Source: CAZUCD01 sp964618855 (GTDB taxonomy: Bacteria > Sumerlaeota > Sumerlaeia > SLMS01 > JANRJK01). From it: 14,515 nucleotides of DNA. The DNA is taken from positions 1 through 14,515 of the forward strand of contig CAZUCD010000095.1 in NCBI GenBank assembly GCA_964618855.1. The letters run 5' to 3'. This document shows, piece by piece, positions 6,805 through 13,587 of the stretch. Within the stretch, counting starts at the first letter, position 1. The number at the start of each line of letters is the position of its first letter. Made by a program: the position numbers and the translations under genes. The notes under the pieces are model-generated. The model was given only the letters and a program-made list of their open reading frames with translations, was not told where the DNA came from and made no database searches.

Positions 6805-7097
6805 GTTGTTGCCAAAGTCCTGATCTCGATTTCGGGCTTCGGCGTTGCTCGACGCGTGCCAAGTCTCGCGGGCCACGCGTCATCGATGAACCCATTGATG
6901 CGACTGGATTTGCGCGCGCGCCCTCTGCGGGGTGCAGCGCGGCATCCTGCACGCGCACGCAAAGTGTGCTCGCCCCCATTCCATCTTTGAGACGGCTCGG
7001 CTGAAACTGCGCGCTGCACGGGAGGAGGTGAAATCGCCGCGAGGGATCGGGTGAATCCCACAGGCGCGCCTCGGCGGGATGCGGGAACCCCCTGAAA

Positions 7098-7140
7098 ATC
7101 CTTCGGCCCGCCGGGCGGGGTGCGCGGCGGGCCGAAGGAT
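7098..7140. terminator. Long perfect hairpin, 16-bp stem, possibly a minus-strand terminator or RNA end
   Basis: ATCCTTCGGCCCGCCG (7098-7113) pairs perfectly with CGGCGGGCCGAAGGAT (7125-7140) around an 11-base loop. Read on the minus strand the stem is followed by TTTC, giving a GGATTTTC end that resembles a short U-run; read on the plus strand no U-run follows. No minus-strand gene lies just upstream of it, so which transcript it ends is unclear. Confidence 0.45.
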
Positions 7141-7300
7141 GCTCAAGTCATGGTAATCCCGGATATCTCCGGAGAAAAGTACCGTCCCTATGCGCCTTCC
7201 GCCACAGGCGGGGCGCAAGGCCAAACAACCTGCCCAACTGTACCCGCGGTCGGCATCCACCTTTGGACGGTGCGACCTCTTCCCCTTGGCCCGCTGAAGG

Positions 7301-7316
7301 GTTCAGGATACTGAAC
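7301..7316. promoter_or_regulatory. Inverted repeat GTTCAG-GATA-CTGAAC in the M16 upstream region
   Basis: Perfect 6-base arms flank a 4-base centre, ending 101 bases before the protease start codon. It could be an operator for a dimeric regulator or a small leader hairpin. Confidence 0.3.
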
Positions 7317-7328
7317 GTAGGAAATTGT

Positions 7329-7381
7329 GGGCGGACACCCCGCCCGGGCGGCTCCACCGACCCCAGACTACTCGGGCGGAC
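7329..7381 (+). promoter_or_regulatory. Alternating GGGCGG/CCGCCC arms in the M16 leader
   Basis: GGGCGGAC occurs at 7329-7336 and 7374-7381, and CCGCCCGGGCGG is a 12-bp palindrome at 7340-7351. The single CCGCCC arm (7340-7345) can pair with the GGGCGG at 7329-7334 or with the one at 7374-7379, giving mutually exclusive stems just before the ribosome site. Regulatory use is inference. Confidence 0.25.
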
Positions 7382-7405
7382 GCCCAAAGCCCGCACCACC
7401 CAACC

Positions 7406-7409
7406 GGAG
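7406..7409 (+). promoter_or_regulatory. Shine-Dalgarno GGAG for the M16 protease gene
   Basis: GGAG sits 8 bases before ATG 7418. It is one of only two convincing ribosome sites in the window and fixes the start codon directly before a signal peptide. Confidence 0.7.
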
Positions 7410-7417
7410 AAGTCGGC

Positions 7418-10309
7418 ATGAAGAAGTTCTGCTGGATCGCCTCGATCCTGCTCGCCCTTGCGCTCGTCCTCGCCCCGCAGGCGGGCCATGCGCAGGCCAA
7501 CGCCACGCGCCCGGCCGCGTCCCAGGTCATCGAGGACAGGGACGGCCCCATCAAGTACCGCATGTCCACCCTCGAGAACGGCATGAAGGTCATCAGCGTC
7601 GAGGACTTCACCGTCCCGGTCGCAGCCGTCCAGGTGTGGTACCACGTCGGCAGCAAGGACGAGAACCCCGAACGCCAGGGCTTCGCCCACATGTTCGAGC
7701 ACATGATGTTCCGTGGCACCCAGGTCACCGGGCCCAAGGACCACTTCGAGTACATCCGCAGCGTCGGCGGCGACAACAACGCCTATACCGCATTCGACCA
7801 GACCGTTTACATCCAGACCGTCCCCTCCAACCAGGTCGAGATGATCATCTGGCTCGAGTCCGAGCGCATGGCCTTCCTCAAGATCAACGACGAGTACTTC
7901 CAGACCGAGCGCAAGGTCGTGGAGGAGGAGCTGCGCCTGCGCGGCGAGCAGCCATTCGGCAAGGTGCCGGAGAAGCTCCTCGCCCAGTACTTCACCAAGC
8001 ACCCCTACCGCTGGACCCCCGCCGGCAGCATCCCGCACCTGCGCTCCGCACCCACCTCGGAGCTTCAGGCATTCTGGGAGAAGTACTACGTCCCGAACAA
8101 CGCAACGCTCGTGGTCGTCGGCGCCGTGAAGCACGCCGAGGTCGAGAAGCTCGCGCGCAAGTATTTCGGCTGGATCCCGCGCTACCCGGACCCGCCCCGC
8201 GTCGAGATCCGCGAACCCCGCCAGACAGCCCCCCGCAAGATCACCATCAAGGAGGACAGTGCCCCCGTCACCGTCGTGGCGGACGGCTGGTTCACCGTCC
8301 AGAGCGGCCACCCCGACGAGATCCCCCTCGACATGCTCTTCACGATCATCGGCGGCGGGGAGAGCTCCCGAATCTACAAGCGCCTCGTCAATGACGAGGA
8401 GTCCGCCGTGATCGCCGCCGCGGGGCAGTTCGCCCTCGAACAGGCCGGCATCGGCGGCGTCGGCGCCGTCCTTCCCCCCATCGGCGGCGACAAGGAAAAG
8501 GCGCGCAAGCACCTCCGCGAGGAGGTGGACAGGATCCTCAAGGACGGCGTCACGGAACGCGAACTCGACAAGGCCAAGAACGAGATGCTCCGCTCCGAGG
8601 TGCTCAAGCTGCGCACGGTCGAGGCGAAGGCCTCCGCCGTCGGGCAGGCCGCCGTGATCGAGGGCAACATCGACAACGTGAACACGCGCCTGGACCGCAT
8701 CAAGGCAGTCACCGTCGCGGACATTGCCCGCGTCGCGAAGGAGTACCTCCGCGAGGATGGGCGCACCGAAGTCACCATCGAGCCGAACATCGGCGGCTTC
8801 ATCCTCGGCAAGATGTTCAAGGTCGAGGCCAAGAGCGAGGAGGACGCGCCCGTCGCACCCTCCCCCGAGGGCGCGAAGTTCGGCGATGGCAAGCCCGGTC
8901 TCACCCGCCCCGGCTTCTACGGCAACAAGCCGCCCAAGCGCCCCCTCATCACGCGCGCCTCGCTCCCCAAGGCCCGTGAGTCCTTCCTCTCCAACGGCAT
9001 GAAGGTCGTCGTCGTCGAGGACCGCGAAATCCCCTACGTCAGCTACACTCTCGGCCTTAAGTTCGGCGCCTTCACCGATCCTGAGGAGGCACCCGGCACC
9101 GCCAACGTCGCCGCCTCCCTCATCACGCGCGGCACGCAGAACTGGACCTACGAGAAGCTCGCCGAGGAACTCGAGTTCAACGCCATCTCGCTCGGCGGCC
9201 AGATCGGCACCGACAACGGCACCGTCTCCGCATCCTCCGTGAAGGAAAAGGCCCCCCTCGCACTCCAGTACCTGGCCGAAGTCGTCCGCAGGCCGACCTT
9301 CCCCGAGGAGGAGTTCACCAAGTTCATCAAGCAGCAGAAGACCGGCCTAGCGATCAGCGACACCGACCCGAGCGCCATGGCCGATCGCCAGCTCCGCCGC
9401 GCGCTCTACGGCGACCACCCCTATTCGCGCACCACGACCGGCGAGCTCGCCGACCAGGCGAATCTCACCGCCAAGGGCGCCGCAGAGTGGTGGGCGAAGT
9501 GGGTCCGCCCCGACACGACTGTCCTCTACATCGCCGGCGACGTGAAGCGCCGCGAAATCCTCGACCTCGTGGAGAAGCAGTTCGGCGACTGGAAGGCAGA
9601 GGGCCCAGCCCCGACGTTCGAGCTTCCCGAGGTCCCCGCGCCAAAGGCCACCGCCATCGACCTCGTGGACAAGTCCGGCACCACTCAGGCACAGATCCGC
9701 GCGGCGCACGTCGGCATCACGCGCAAGGACCCCCTCTACTTCGAGTCCCGCATCATCAACCAGGCCTTCGGCGGCTCCTTCGGCTCCCGCCTCAACGAGG
9801 CCGTGCGCGTCCAGAAGGGCCTCACCTACGGAGCCTTCGGCGGCTTCGGCGCCCAGCGCTTCGCCGGCACCCTCACCCTCTCCACCTTCAGCAAGACCGA
9901 GACGACCCCGGCCGCGCTCCAGGTGCTCCTCGACGAGGCCAAGCGCCTCATCGATGAGCCACTCACCGACGAGGAAATCGAGCTCTCCCGCAACTACCTC
10001 GTCGGCAGCTTCATCGGATCGCGCGAGACACCCGAGGACATCGTGAACGACCAATGGCTCGTCGAGTACGAGGGCCTGCCAAAGGACTACTTCGCCCAGT
10101 ACCTTCGCCGCATCGGCCGCGCCACCAAGGCCGACGTCAACAAGGCCGTCCGCGCCCTCGTCCAGCCCGGCAAGCTCTCCGTCGTGGTCGTGGGGGACGC
10201 CGCAAAGATGAAGCCCGAACTCGAAAAAATCGCCCCCGTCAAGGTCATCACCCCATCCGGTTCCATCGAGCAGGAATCCGAAACCGAGACGAAGTCGATG
10301 CCCAAGTAA
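7418..10309 (+). CDS. Exported M16-family (pitrilysin/insulinase-like) zinc protease, two-domain
   Basis: A 963-residue protein with a clear signal peptide (MKKFCWIASILLALALVLAP, cleavage near GHAQ-A, residues 23-27), so it acts in the periplasm or outside. The N-terminal M16 half has the inverted zinc motif H91-M-F-E94-H95 in FAHMFEHMMFRGT and the downstream Glu ligand in VVEEEL (167-172), with GGDNNAYTAFDQTVY (118-131) as usual. The second half repeats the fold, but its equivalent of HxxEH reads NVAAS (563-567), so it is the non-catalytic half. It keeps the substrate-binding Arg/Tyr pair in VRVQKGLTYG (R797, Y804). Such single-chain M16 proteins degrade peptides enclosed between the halves. 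The C-terminus is a charged tail. The gene is alone in its transcript: a 613-base gap precedes it and a strong hairpin terminator follows. Specific substrates are unknown. Confidence 0.92.
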   Translation: MKKFCWIASILLALALVLAPQAGHAQANATRPAASQVIEDRDGPIKYRMSTLENGMKVISVEDFTVPVAAVQVWYHVGSKDENPERQGFAHMFEHMMFRGTQVTGPKDHFEYIRSVGGDNNAYTAFDQTVYIQTVPSNQVEMIIWLESERMAFLKINDEYFQTERKVVEEELRLRGEQPFGKVPEKLLAQYFTKHPYRWTPAGSIPHLRSAPTSELQAFWEKYYVPNNATLVVVGAVKHAEVEKLARKYFGWIPRYPDPPRVEIREPRQTAPRKITIKEDSAPVTVVADGWFTVQSGHPDEIPLDMLFTIIGGGESSRIYKRLVNDEESAVIAAAGQFALEQAGIGGVGAVLPPIGGDKEKARKHLREEVDRILKDGVTERELDKAKNEMLRSEVLKLRTVEAKASAVGQAAVIEGNIDNVNTRLDRIKAVTVADIARVAKEYLREDGRTEVTIEPNIGGFILGKMFKVEAKSEEDAPVAPSPEGAKFGDGKPGLTRPGFYGNKPPKRPLITRASLPKARESFLSNGMKVVVVEDREIPYVSYTLGLKFGAFTDPEEAPGTANVAASLITRGTQNWTYEKLAEELEFNAISLGGQIGTDNGTVSASSVKEKAPLALQYLAEVVRRPTFPEEEFTKFIKQQKTGLAISDTDPSAMADRQLRRALYGDHPYSRTTTGELADQANLTAKGAAEWWAKWVRPDTTVLYIAGDVKRREILDLVEKQFGDWKAEGPAPTFELPEVPAPKATAIDLVDKSGTTQAQIRAAHVGITRKDPLYFESRIINQAFGGSFGSRLNEAVRVQKGLTYGAFGGFGAQRFAGTLTLSTFSKTETTPAALQVLLDEAKRLIDEPLTDEEIELSRNYLVGSFIGSRETPEDIVNDQWLVEYEGLPKDYFAQYLRRIGRATKADVNKAVRALVQPGKLSVVVVGDAAKMKPELEKIAPVKVITPSGSIEQESETETKSMPK

Positions 10310-10333
10310 AGCTGCATCAGCAGTTTGCATGAC

Positions 10334-10363
10334 CCCCGGGGCCGCAGCGATGCGGCCCCGGGG
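10334..10363 (+). terminator. Intrinsic terminator after the M16 protease gene
   Basis: CCCCGGGGCCGCA (10334-10346) and TGCGGCCCCGGGG (10351-10363) form a perfect 13-bp stem closed by a GCGA tetraloop (GNRA type), followed by TGTTT. The U-run is short, but the stem is very strong and lies 24 bases after the stop codon. Confidence 0.8.
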
Positions 10364-10380
10364 TGTTTCCCGGCATGCCT

Positions 10381-10445
10381 GTTATTAACACTTGCCGCGA
10401 TTCGCGTTAATAAGAGAGGTTCCCATCACCTTTCGCGTTAATAAC
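10381..10445. promoter_or_regulatory. Three GTTAATAAC-type boxes before fic, probable operators
   Basis: GTTATTAAC at 10381-10389 is the exact reverse complement of GTTAATAAC at 10437-10445, and a third copy, GTTAATAAG, is at 10406-10414. The two direct copies are part of an exact 13-base repeat TTCGCGTTAATAA (10401-10413 and 10432-10444) spaced 31 bases, about three helical turns. The boxes form an AT-rich island in GC-rich DNA, the last ending 10 bases before the fic ATG. The Fic protein has a C-terminal winged-helix-like region, so self-repression is the natural reading. Confidence 0.6.
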
Positions 10446-10455
10446 GAGCTCCCGC

Positions 10456-11610
10456 ATGAAGCGTGGACCCACGGGCACCTATGAAACTACGGCCACTTCG
10501 GGGGAAGAAGTCCGGGCGTTTGTACCCGCGAATCTCCCCCCCGTGCCGCCGCTCGAATTCGGCGCCGAACTGGAGCGCAGACATCAGAATGCCCTGCTCG
10601 CATTGGGCCGCCTGGATGGCGTGACGGGAACCCTGCCAAGTCAAGGTTATTTCCTTTACGCGTACATCCGAAAGGAAGCTGTCCTCTCGTCCGAGATTGA
10701 GGGAACCCAGTCTACGCTCTCCGACCTGCTCCTATATGAACTCGAGGGGACGCCGGGGGTGCCGATCGATGACGTAGTCGAAGTCTCAAACTACGTGGCT
10801 GCGCTCGCCCACGGACTCGACCGGATGCGCAGCAACCTGCCGTTGTCATTGAGACTCATCCGCGAGTTGCATGGGTTCCTGCTTCGAAAGGGAAGAGGGG
10901 CCGACAAGGACCCGGGAGAATTCCGACGCACGCAGAACTGGATCGGGGGATCGCGACCGGGAAATGCGGCCTTTGTGCCACCACCACCGCACCTCCTCAT
11001 GGACGTGCTGGGCCCCATGGAGGAATTCATGCACTCGCGCGAAGTGCCTCCCTTGATCAAAGCCGCACTGGTACACGTTCAATTCGAGACGATCCACCCG
11101 TTCCTGGACGGCAACGGTCGAACCGGACGCATTCTCATACCCTTGCTCCTCATCCACGATCGAGTGCTTGCCGAACCGCTTCTGTACCTCAGTCTCTACC
11201 TCAGGAGGCATCGCGACCGGTACTACGACCTGCTCAACCGGGTAAGGATCGAAGGTGATTGGGAGGCGTGGTTGGATTTCTTCCTGTCGGGCGTCGAGGA
11301 AACTGCTGGAGACGCCCACCGCGTTGCAACGCGACTTCTGGCTCTCTTCCAAGCCGATGAGTCCAGAATACAGGGGCGCGGCAGGCTGGCTGCAGGGGCC
11401 CTTCGTGTTTTCATGTGCATTCGGCGTCGTCCCCTGATCACGATCGAAGAAACCCGGAAACTGACAGGGATGACTTTTCCTGCCGCCGCGAGGGGAATCG
11501 AAACCCTCGAGTCCCTCTCCATCGTCCGCGAGATCACCGGACATTCGCGCAACCGTGTCTTCGCCTACTCCGCCCACATGGACATTCTGAACGAAGGCAC
11601 GACAAGCTAG
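10456..11610 (+). CDS. fic: Fic-family AMP-transferase, class II, with C-terminal DNA-binding-like domain
   Basis: Fic enzymes transfer AMP from ATP to hydroxyl side chains of target proteins. The 384-residue protein has the full active-site motif HPFLDGNGRTGR (214-225; catalytic H214, metal ligand D218, R225). It also has an N-terminal inhibitory motif of the (S/T)xxxE(G/N) type in SSEIEG (S78, E82, G83), which makes it a self-inhibited class II enzyme like Shewanella SoFic. The flap region is about 164-178 (GGSRPGNAAFVPPPP). Residues about 310-375 (RPLITIEETRKLTGMT, then a recognition-helix-like PAAARGIETLESLSIVRE) look like a winged helix. No ribosome site precedes the ATG. Three operator-like boxes lie upstream. 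Base composition is lower in GC than its neighbours in places (33 of 60 in bases 10681-10740), which fits an accessory gene. No antitoxin gene is adjacent, as expected when inhibition is built in. Confidence 0.92.
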   Translation: MKRGPTGTYETTATSGEEVRAFVPANLPPVPPLEFGAELERRHQNALLALGRLDGVTGTLPSQGYFLYAYIRKEAVLSSEIEGTQSTLSDLLLYELEGTPGVPIDDVVEVSNYVAALAHGLDRMRSNLPLSLRLIRELHGFLLRKGRGADKDPGEFRRTQNWIGGSRPGNAAFVPPPPHLLMDVLGPMEEFMHSREVPPLIKAALVHVQFETIHPFLDGNGRTGRILIPLLLIHDRVLAEPLLYLSLYLRRHRDRYYDLLNRVRIEGDWEAWLDFFLSGVEETAGDAHRVATRLLALFQADESRIQGRGRLAAGALRVFMCIRRRPLITIEETRKLTGMTFPAAARGIETLESLSIVREITGHSRNRVFAYSAHMDILNEGTTS

Positions 11611-11754
11611 CACCCCGGGGATTTTCCCACCCCCACCATTGGCAGGTTGACAGCCACCCCCACCGGAATGACTCATCATGGGCGAGGTGAAGCGTCCCCG
11701 CCCACACACCGGACCCCACCGAGTGGCGACACCCAGCGGCGCGGATGCAGGCAC

Positions 11755-12057
11755 GTGGAGCTATTCATTTCCGGCAATGCCCAACTGATGACGATCCACG
11801 TCATGGGAAACGTGGTGGAGGAGACGTGCCCGGACTTCGAGACCTCGCTGAACACCGCGCGGGAACGGGGCGGCAATGTCGTCCTCGACCTCAGCCGCGT
11901 GGAGCAAATGGACGAGGTCGCCGCGGGGCTCCTCCTCTCGCTCCATCTCGAGCTCATGGGCGAGGGGCGCCAGCTCACCCTGCGCGCGCCCGCTCCGCAG
12001 GTGATGGAGACGCTCAAGCTCGCCAACCTGGACAGCATCCTCACCATCTCCGAGTAG
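11755..12057 (+). CDS. STAS-domain protein (anti-sigma-factor-antagonist-like) lacking the phosphorylatable Ser
   Basis: A 100-residue single STAS domain from GTG 11755, chosen because VELFISGNAQLMTIHVMGNVVE is the expected first beta hairpin. The frame opens earlier (TTG 11647) but that part has no domain features; ATG 11788 would cut off strand 1. NVVLDLSRVEQMDEVAAGLLL (41-61) is the core strand-loop-helix. In SpoIIAA-type antagonists the loop reads D-S-S-G with the first Ser phosphorylated; here it reads D53-E54-V55, with Glu at the phosphosite. The C-terminal helix and strand (QVMETLKLANLDSILTI) are typical. No ribosome site is obvious, and no anti-sigma kinase or sigma factor is nearby. 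The glycosyltransferase starts 16 bases later, so the two are probably co-transcribed. The role may be in partner switching or as a structural interaction module. Confidence 0.78.
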   Translation: MELFISGNAQLMTIHVMGNVVEETCPDFETSLNTARERGGNVVLDLSRVEQMDEVAAGLLLSLHLELMGEGRQLTLRAPAPQVMETLKLANLDSILTISE

Positions 12058-12073
12058 GCGCCGCCGCGGTTCC

Positions 12074-13291
12074 TTGCGCGTCCTGATCCTCAACCACAAC
12101 CTTGTCGAGCGCGGCGCGTACTTTCGCGCACGCGAAACCGCGCGCCTCTTCGCCCGCGCAGGGCACGAGGTGACGTTCGTCTTCACCGGCGCGCAGTACT
12201 ACCGGCCGCACGTCTCCCGCCGCGGCCGCCTCACGACTCTTCGCACCGCCAACTGGCACCTCCTGAAAACCCCGGACGACGGGCTCAGCCCGCCGGGCCT
12301 CGTCCAGCGTCTCGCCCACCTGCGTGGAACCTGGGACCTCATCTTCACCTTCTCCCACAAGCCCGTGGACCAATGGCCCGCGCGCTGGATCCGGCGCCGC
12401 GGCGGCTTCTGGCTCGCCGACTGGTGCGACCTCTGGAGCAGCGACGGCGGCGTGTACGACTACTCCCAGTGGGGGCGCCCAATGCCCCCGCAGTACCGCG
12501 ACTGGCGCTCGCCCTTCATCCGTGCGGTCGACCGGTGGGAGGTGCGCCTCGAGGAGCAGCTCATCCGCGACGCCGACGCCGTCTCGATCATCTCGAGCTG
12601 GATGCGAGGCCGCACGCGCGCGCTCGGGGTCCCCGACGAGCGCGTCCACCTCTACAGGAGCGGCGCCGACACCGCCCGCGTCGCGCCCATGGACCGCGCC
12701 GCCGCAAGGGAGGCCCTCGGACTGCCCGCGCAGGCCCCCATCGTCGGCTATGCCGCGAACTACACGATGGACAACATGCTCATGGACGATGCCCTGGAGC
12801 GGACGTGGCGCGCGATCCCGGACATGCACTTCCTCTGCGCCGGCGCGCGGTTCTGGGGCGAGCGCAGCCCCGTCCATCGCCGTTGGAGGCAGGGACGCGT
12901 GACCGACCTTGGCCGCGTTCCCTTCGCCGACATCCCGCGAATCCTCGCCGCAGCGGACGTGCTCGTGCTCCCCATGCGCGACACCAAGTTCAACTGGAGC
13001 CGCTGGCCCCACAAGTCCGGGGACTACATGGCCGCAGCCCGGCCCATCGCCATGACCCGCGTCGGAGACATGCCCGGCGTCATCGAAACGCACCGGCTCG
13101 GCGCCGTTGGCGAGCCGACGCCCGGCGGACTCGCCGCCGCGATCCAGTCCGTCCTCCGCACCGACCCCGCCGAACGCGCCGCCATGGGCCGCCGCGCACG
13201 CGAAGTCGCCGAGAACGAGTTCTCATGGGACCGCCAGTTCGGGGATTTGTGCAGATTCCTGAATAAACAGGGGCTGGGGATCGGGGACTAG
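12074..13291 (+). CDS. Glycosyltransferase, GT4-like (GT-B fold)
   Basis: A 405-residue protein that would transfer a sugar from a nucleotide donor to a glycan, lipid or protein at the cytoplasmic face of the membrane. The N-terminal Rossmann strand MRVLILNHNLVERGAYFRA and ARLFARAGHEVTFV are typical of GT4. The C-terminal half shows IVGYAANYT (223-231), FLCAGARFW (253-261), VTDLGRVPFADIPRILAAADVL (276-297, the usual V-x-F-G-x-V segment and donor-site helix) and the donor-binding KSGDYMAAARPIAMT (314-328), in the place of the EX7E motif. The start is TTG at 12074, the only one that keeps the first strand; no ribosome site is seen. It follows the STAS gene by 16 bases. The last residues (QGLGIGD) are encoded by a G-rich run forming a quadruplex motif that includes the stop codon, so the C-terminus may have been extended by repeat sequence. 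Donor and acceptor are unknown. Confidence 0.85.
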   Translation: MRVLILNHNLVERGAYFRARETARLFARAGHEVTFVFTGAQYYRPHVSRRGRLTTLRTANWHLLKTPDDGLSPPGLVQRLAHLRGTWDLIFTFSHKPVDQWPARWIRRRGGFWLADWCDLWSSDGGVYDYSQWGRPMPPQYRDWRSPFIRAVDRWEVRLEEQLIRDADAVSIISSWMRGRTRALGVPDERVHLYRSGADTARVAPMDRAAAREALGLPAQAPIVGYAANYTMDNMLMDDALERTWRAIPDMHFLCAGARFWGERSPVHRRWRQGRVTDLGRVPFADIPRILAAADVLVLPMRDTKFNWSRWPHKSGDYMAAARPIAMTRVGDMPGVIETHRLGAVGEPTPGGLAAAIQSVLRTDPAERAAMGRRAREVAENEFSWDRQFGDLCRFLNKQGLGIGD

Positions 13292-13294
13292 GGG
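13270..13294 (+). other. G-quadruplex motif across the glycosyltransferase stop codon
   Basis: Four GGGG runs (13270-13273, 13276-13279, 13283-13286, 13291-13294) are separated by loops of 2, 3 and 4 bases on the coding strand; the TAG stop (13289-13291) is inside the motif. This meets the classic quadruplex consensus. Folding in the cell is inference. Confidence 0.6.
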
Positions 13295-13587
13295 CCGGAG
13301 TTCAAAGGCCGGGAATTGAAAGGTGGCGGGGGAATGACCTGGCCGACGTCATCCCCCTCCGGTCCCTGATTCCCGACCAAAGTGTGTGTCACCTGTGTCC
13401 CGACCGATCCGTCCTGACTTATCCCCTGACTCGCCCCCGATCCCCCATTCCCGATTCCCCATCTCCGGCCTCCGACCTCCGGCCTCCGTCCCTTAGCCCC
13501 AAACCCCCGGCCTCCCATTCCTTGCCCCACGCCCCATGTGTCATGCCCATGGGGGCGCGCAAACCCCGCAGGAGTCTCCGTCCCACC
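13292..13587. repeat. C-rich degenerate repeat region between the glycosyltransferase gene and malQ
   Basis: This 296-base gap has no gene. It is dominated on the plus strand by C-rich short words: CCCCGATCCCCC, ATTCCCGATTCCCC, and a 14-base near-tandem unit CTCCGGCCTCCG(A/T)C repeated at 13463 and 13477. The minus strand carries runs of three to five G at 13434-13438, 13442-13446, 13450-13452 and 13457-13460, a second quadruplex motif facing the other way. GGGGATCGGGG at the end of the glycosyltransferase gene (13276-13286) recurs inverted as CCCCGATCCCC (13435-13445). CCCCATG/CATGGGG (13532-13538, 13548-13554) could form a small hairpin before malQ. Confidence 0.6.
13570..13574 (+). promoter_or_regulatory. 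Shine-Dalgarno AGGAG for malQ
   Basis: AGGAG lies 13 bases before ATG 13588, a somewhat long spacing but the only candidate. It supports the chosen start. Confidence 0.5.

Larger units (their letters stand above)
6805..7417. other. 613-base gene-free region between divergent units
   Basis: This stretch separates the minus-strand pilin-like pair from the plus-strand M16 protease, so it should hold both promoters. No open frame in it shows family features; frames of 64 to 126 codons are shadows of GC-rich sequence. It contains a perfect long hairpin (7098-7140), a GTTCAG inverted repeat (7301-7316) and alternating GGGCGG/CCGCCC arms (7329-7381). No canonical -35/-10 pair and no known RNA family (RNase P, tmRNA, SRP RNA, common riboswitches) was recognised by eye. 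Confidence 0.5.

Noticed and set aside
7120..7314. Small plus-strand frame of 64 codons in the large gap
   Set aside because: Its start is inside the long hairpin, it has no ribosome site and no recognisable sequence.
7148..8512. Long minus-strand open frame opposite the M16 protease
   Set aside because: Lies against a strongly conserved protease with clear motifs; its own sequence is repetitive Asp/Gly/Leu/Val-rich shadow.
11612..11632. CCCCGGGG followed by ATTTTCCC after fic as a terminator
   Set aside because: The palindrome has no loop, so no real hairpin can form; transcription may continue into the STAS gene.
11647..11675. TTGACA as a -35 element before the STAS gene
   Set aside because: No acceptable -10 hexamer at 16-18 bases downstream.
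13430..13490. C-rich repeats as a CRISPR array
   Set aside because: Units are short, variable and nearly contiguous, with no regular unique spacers and no cas gene nearby.
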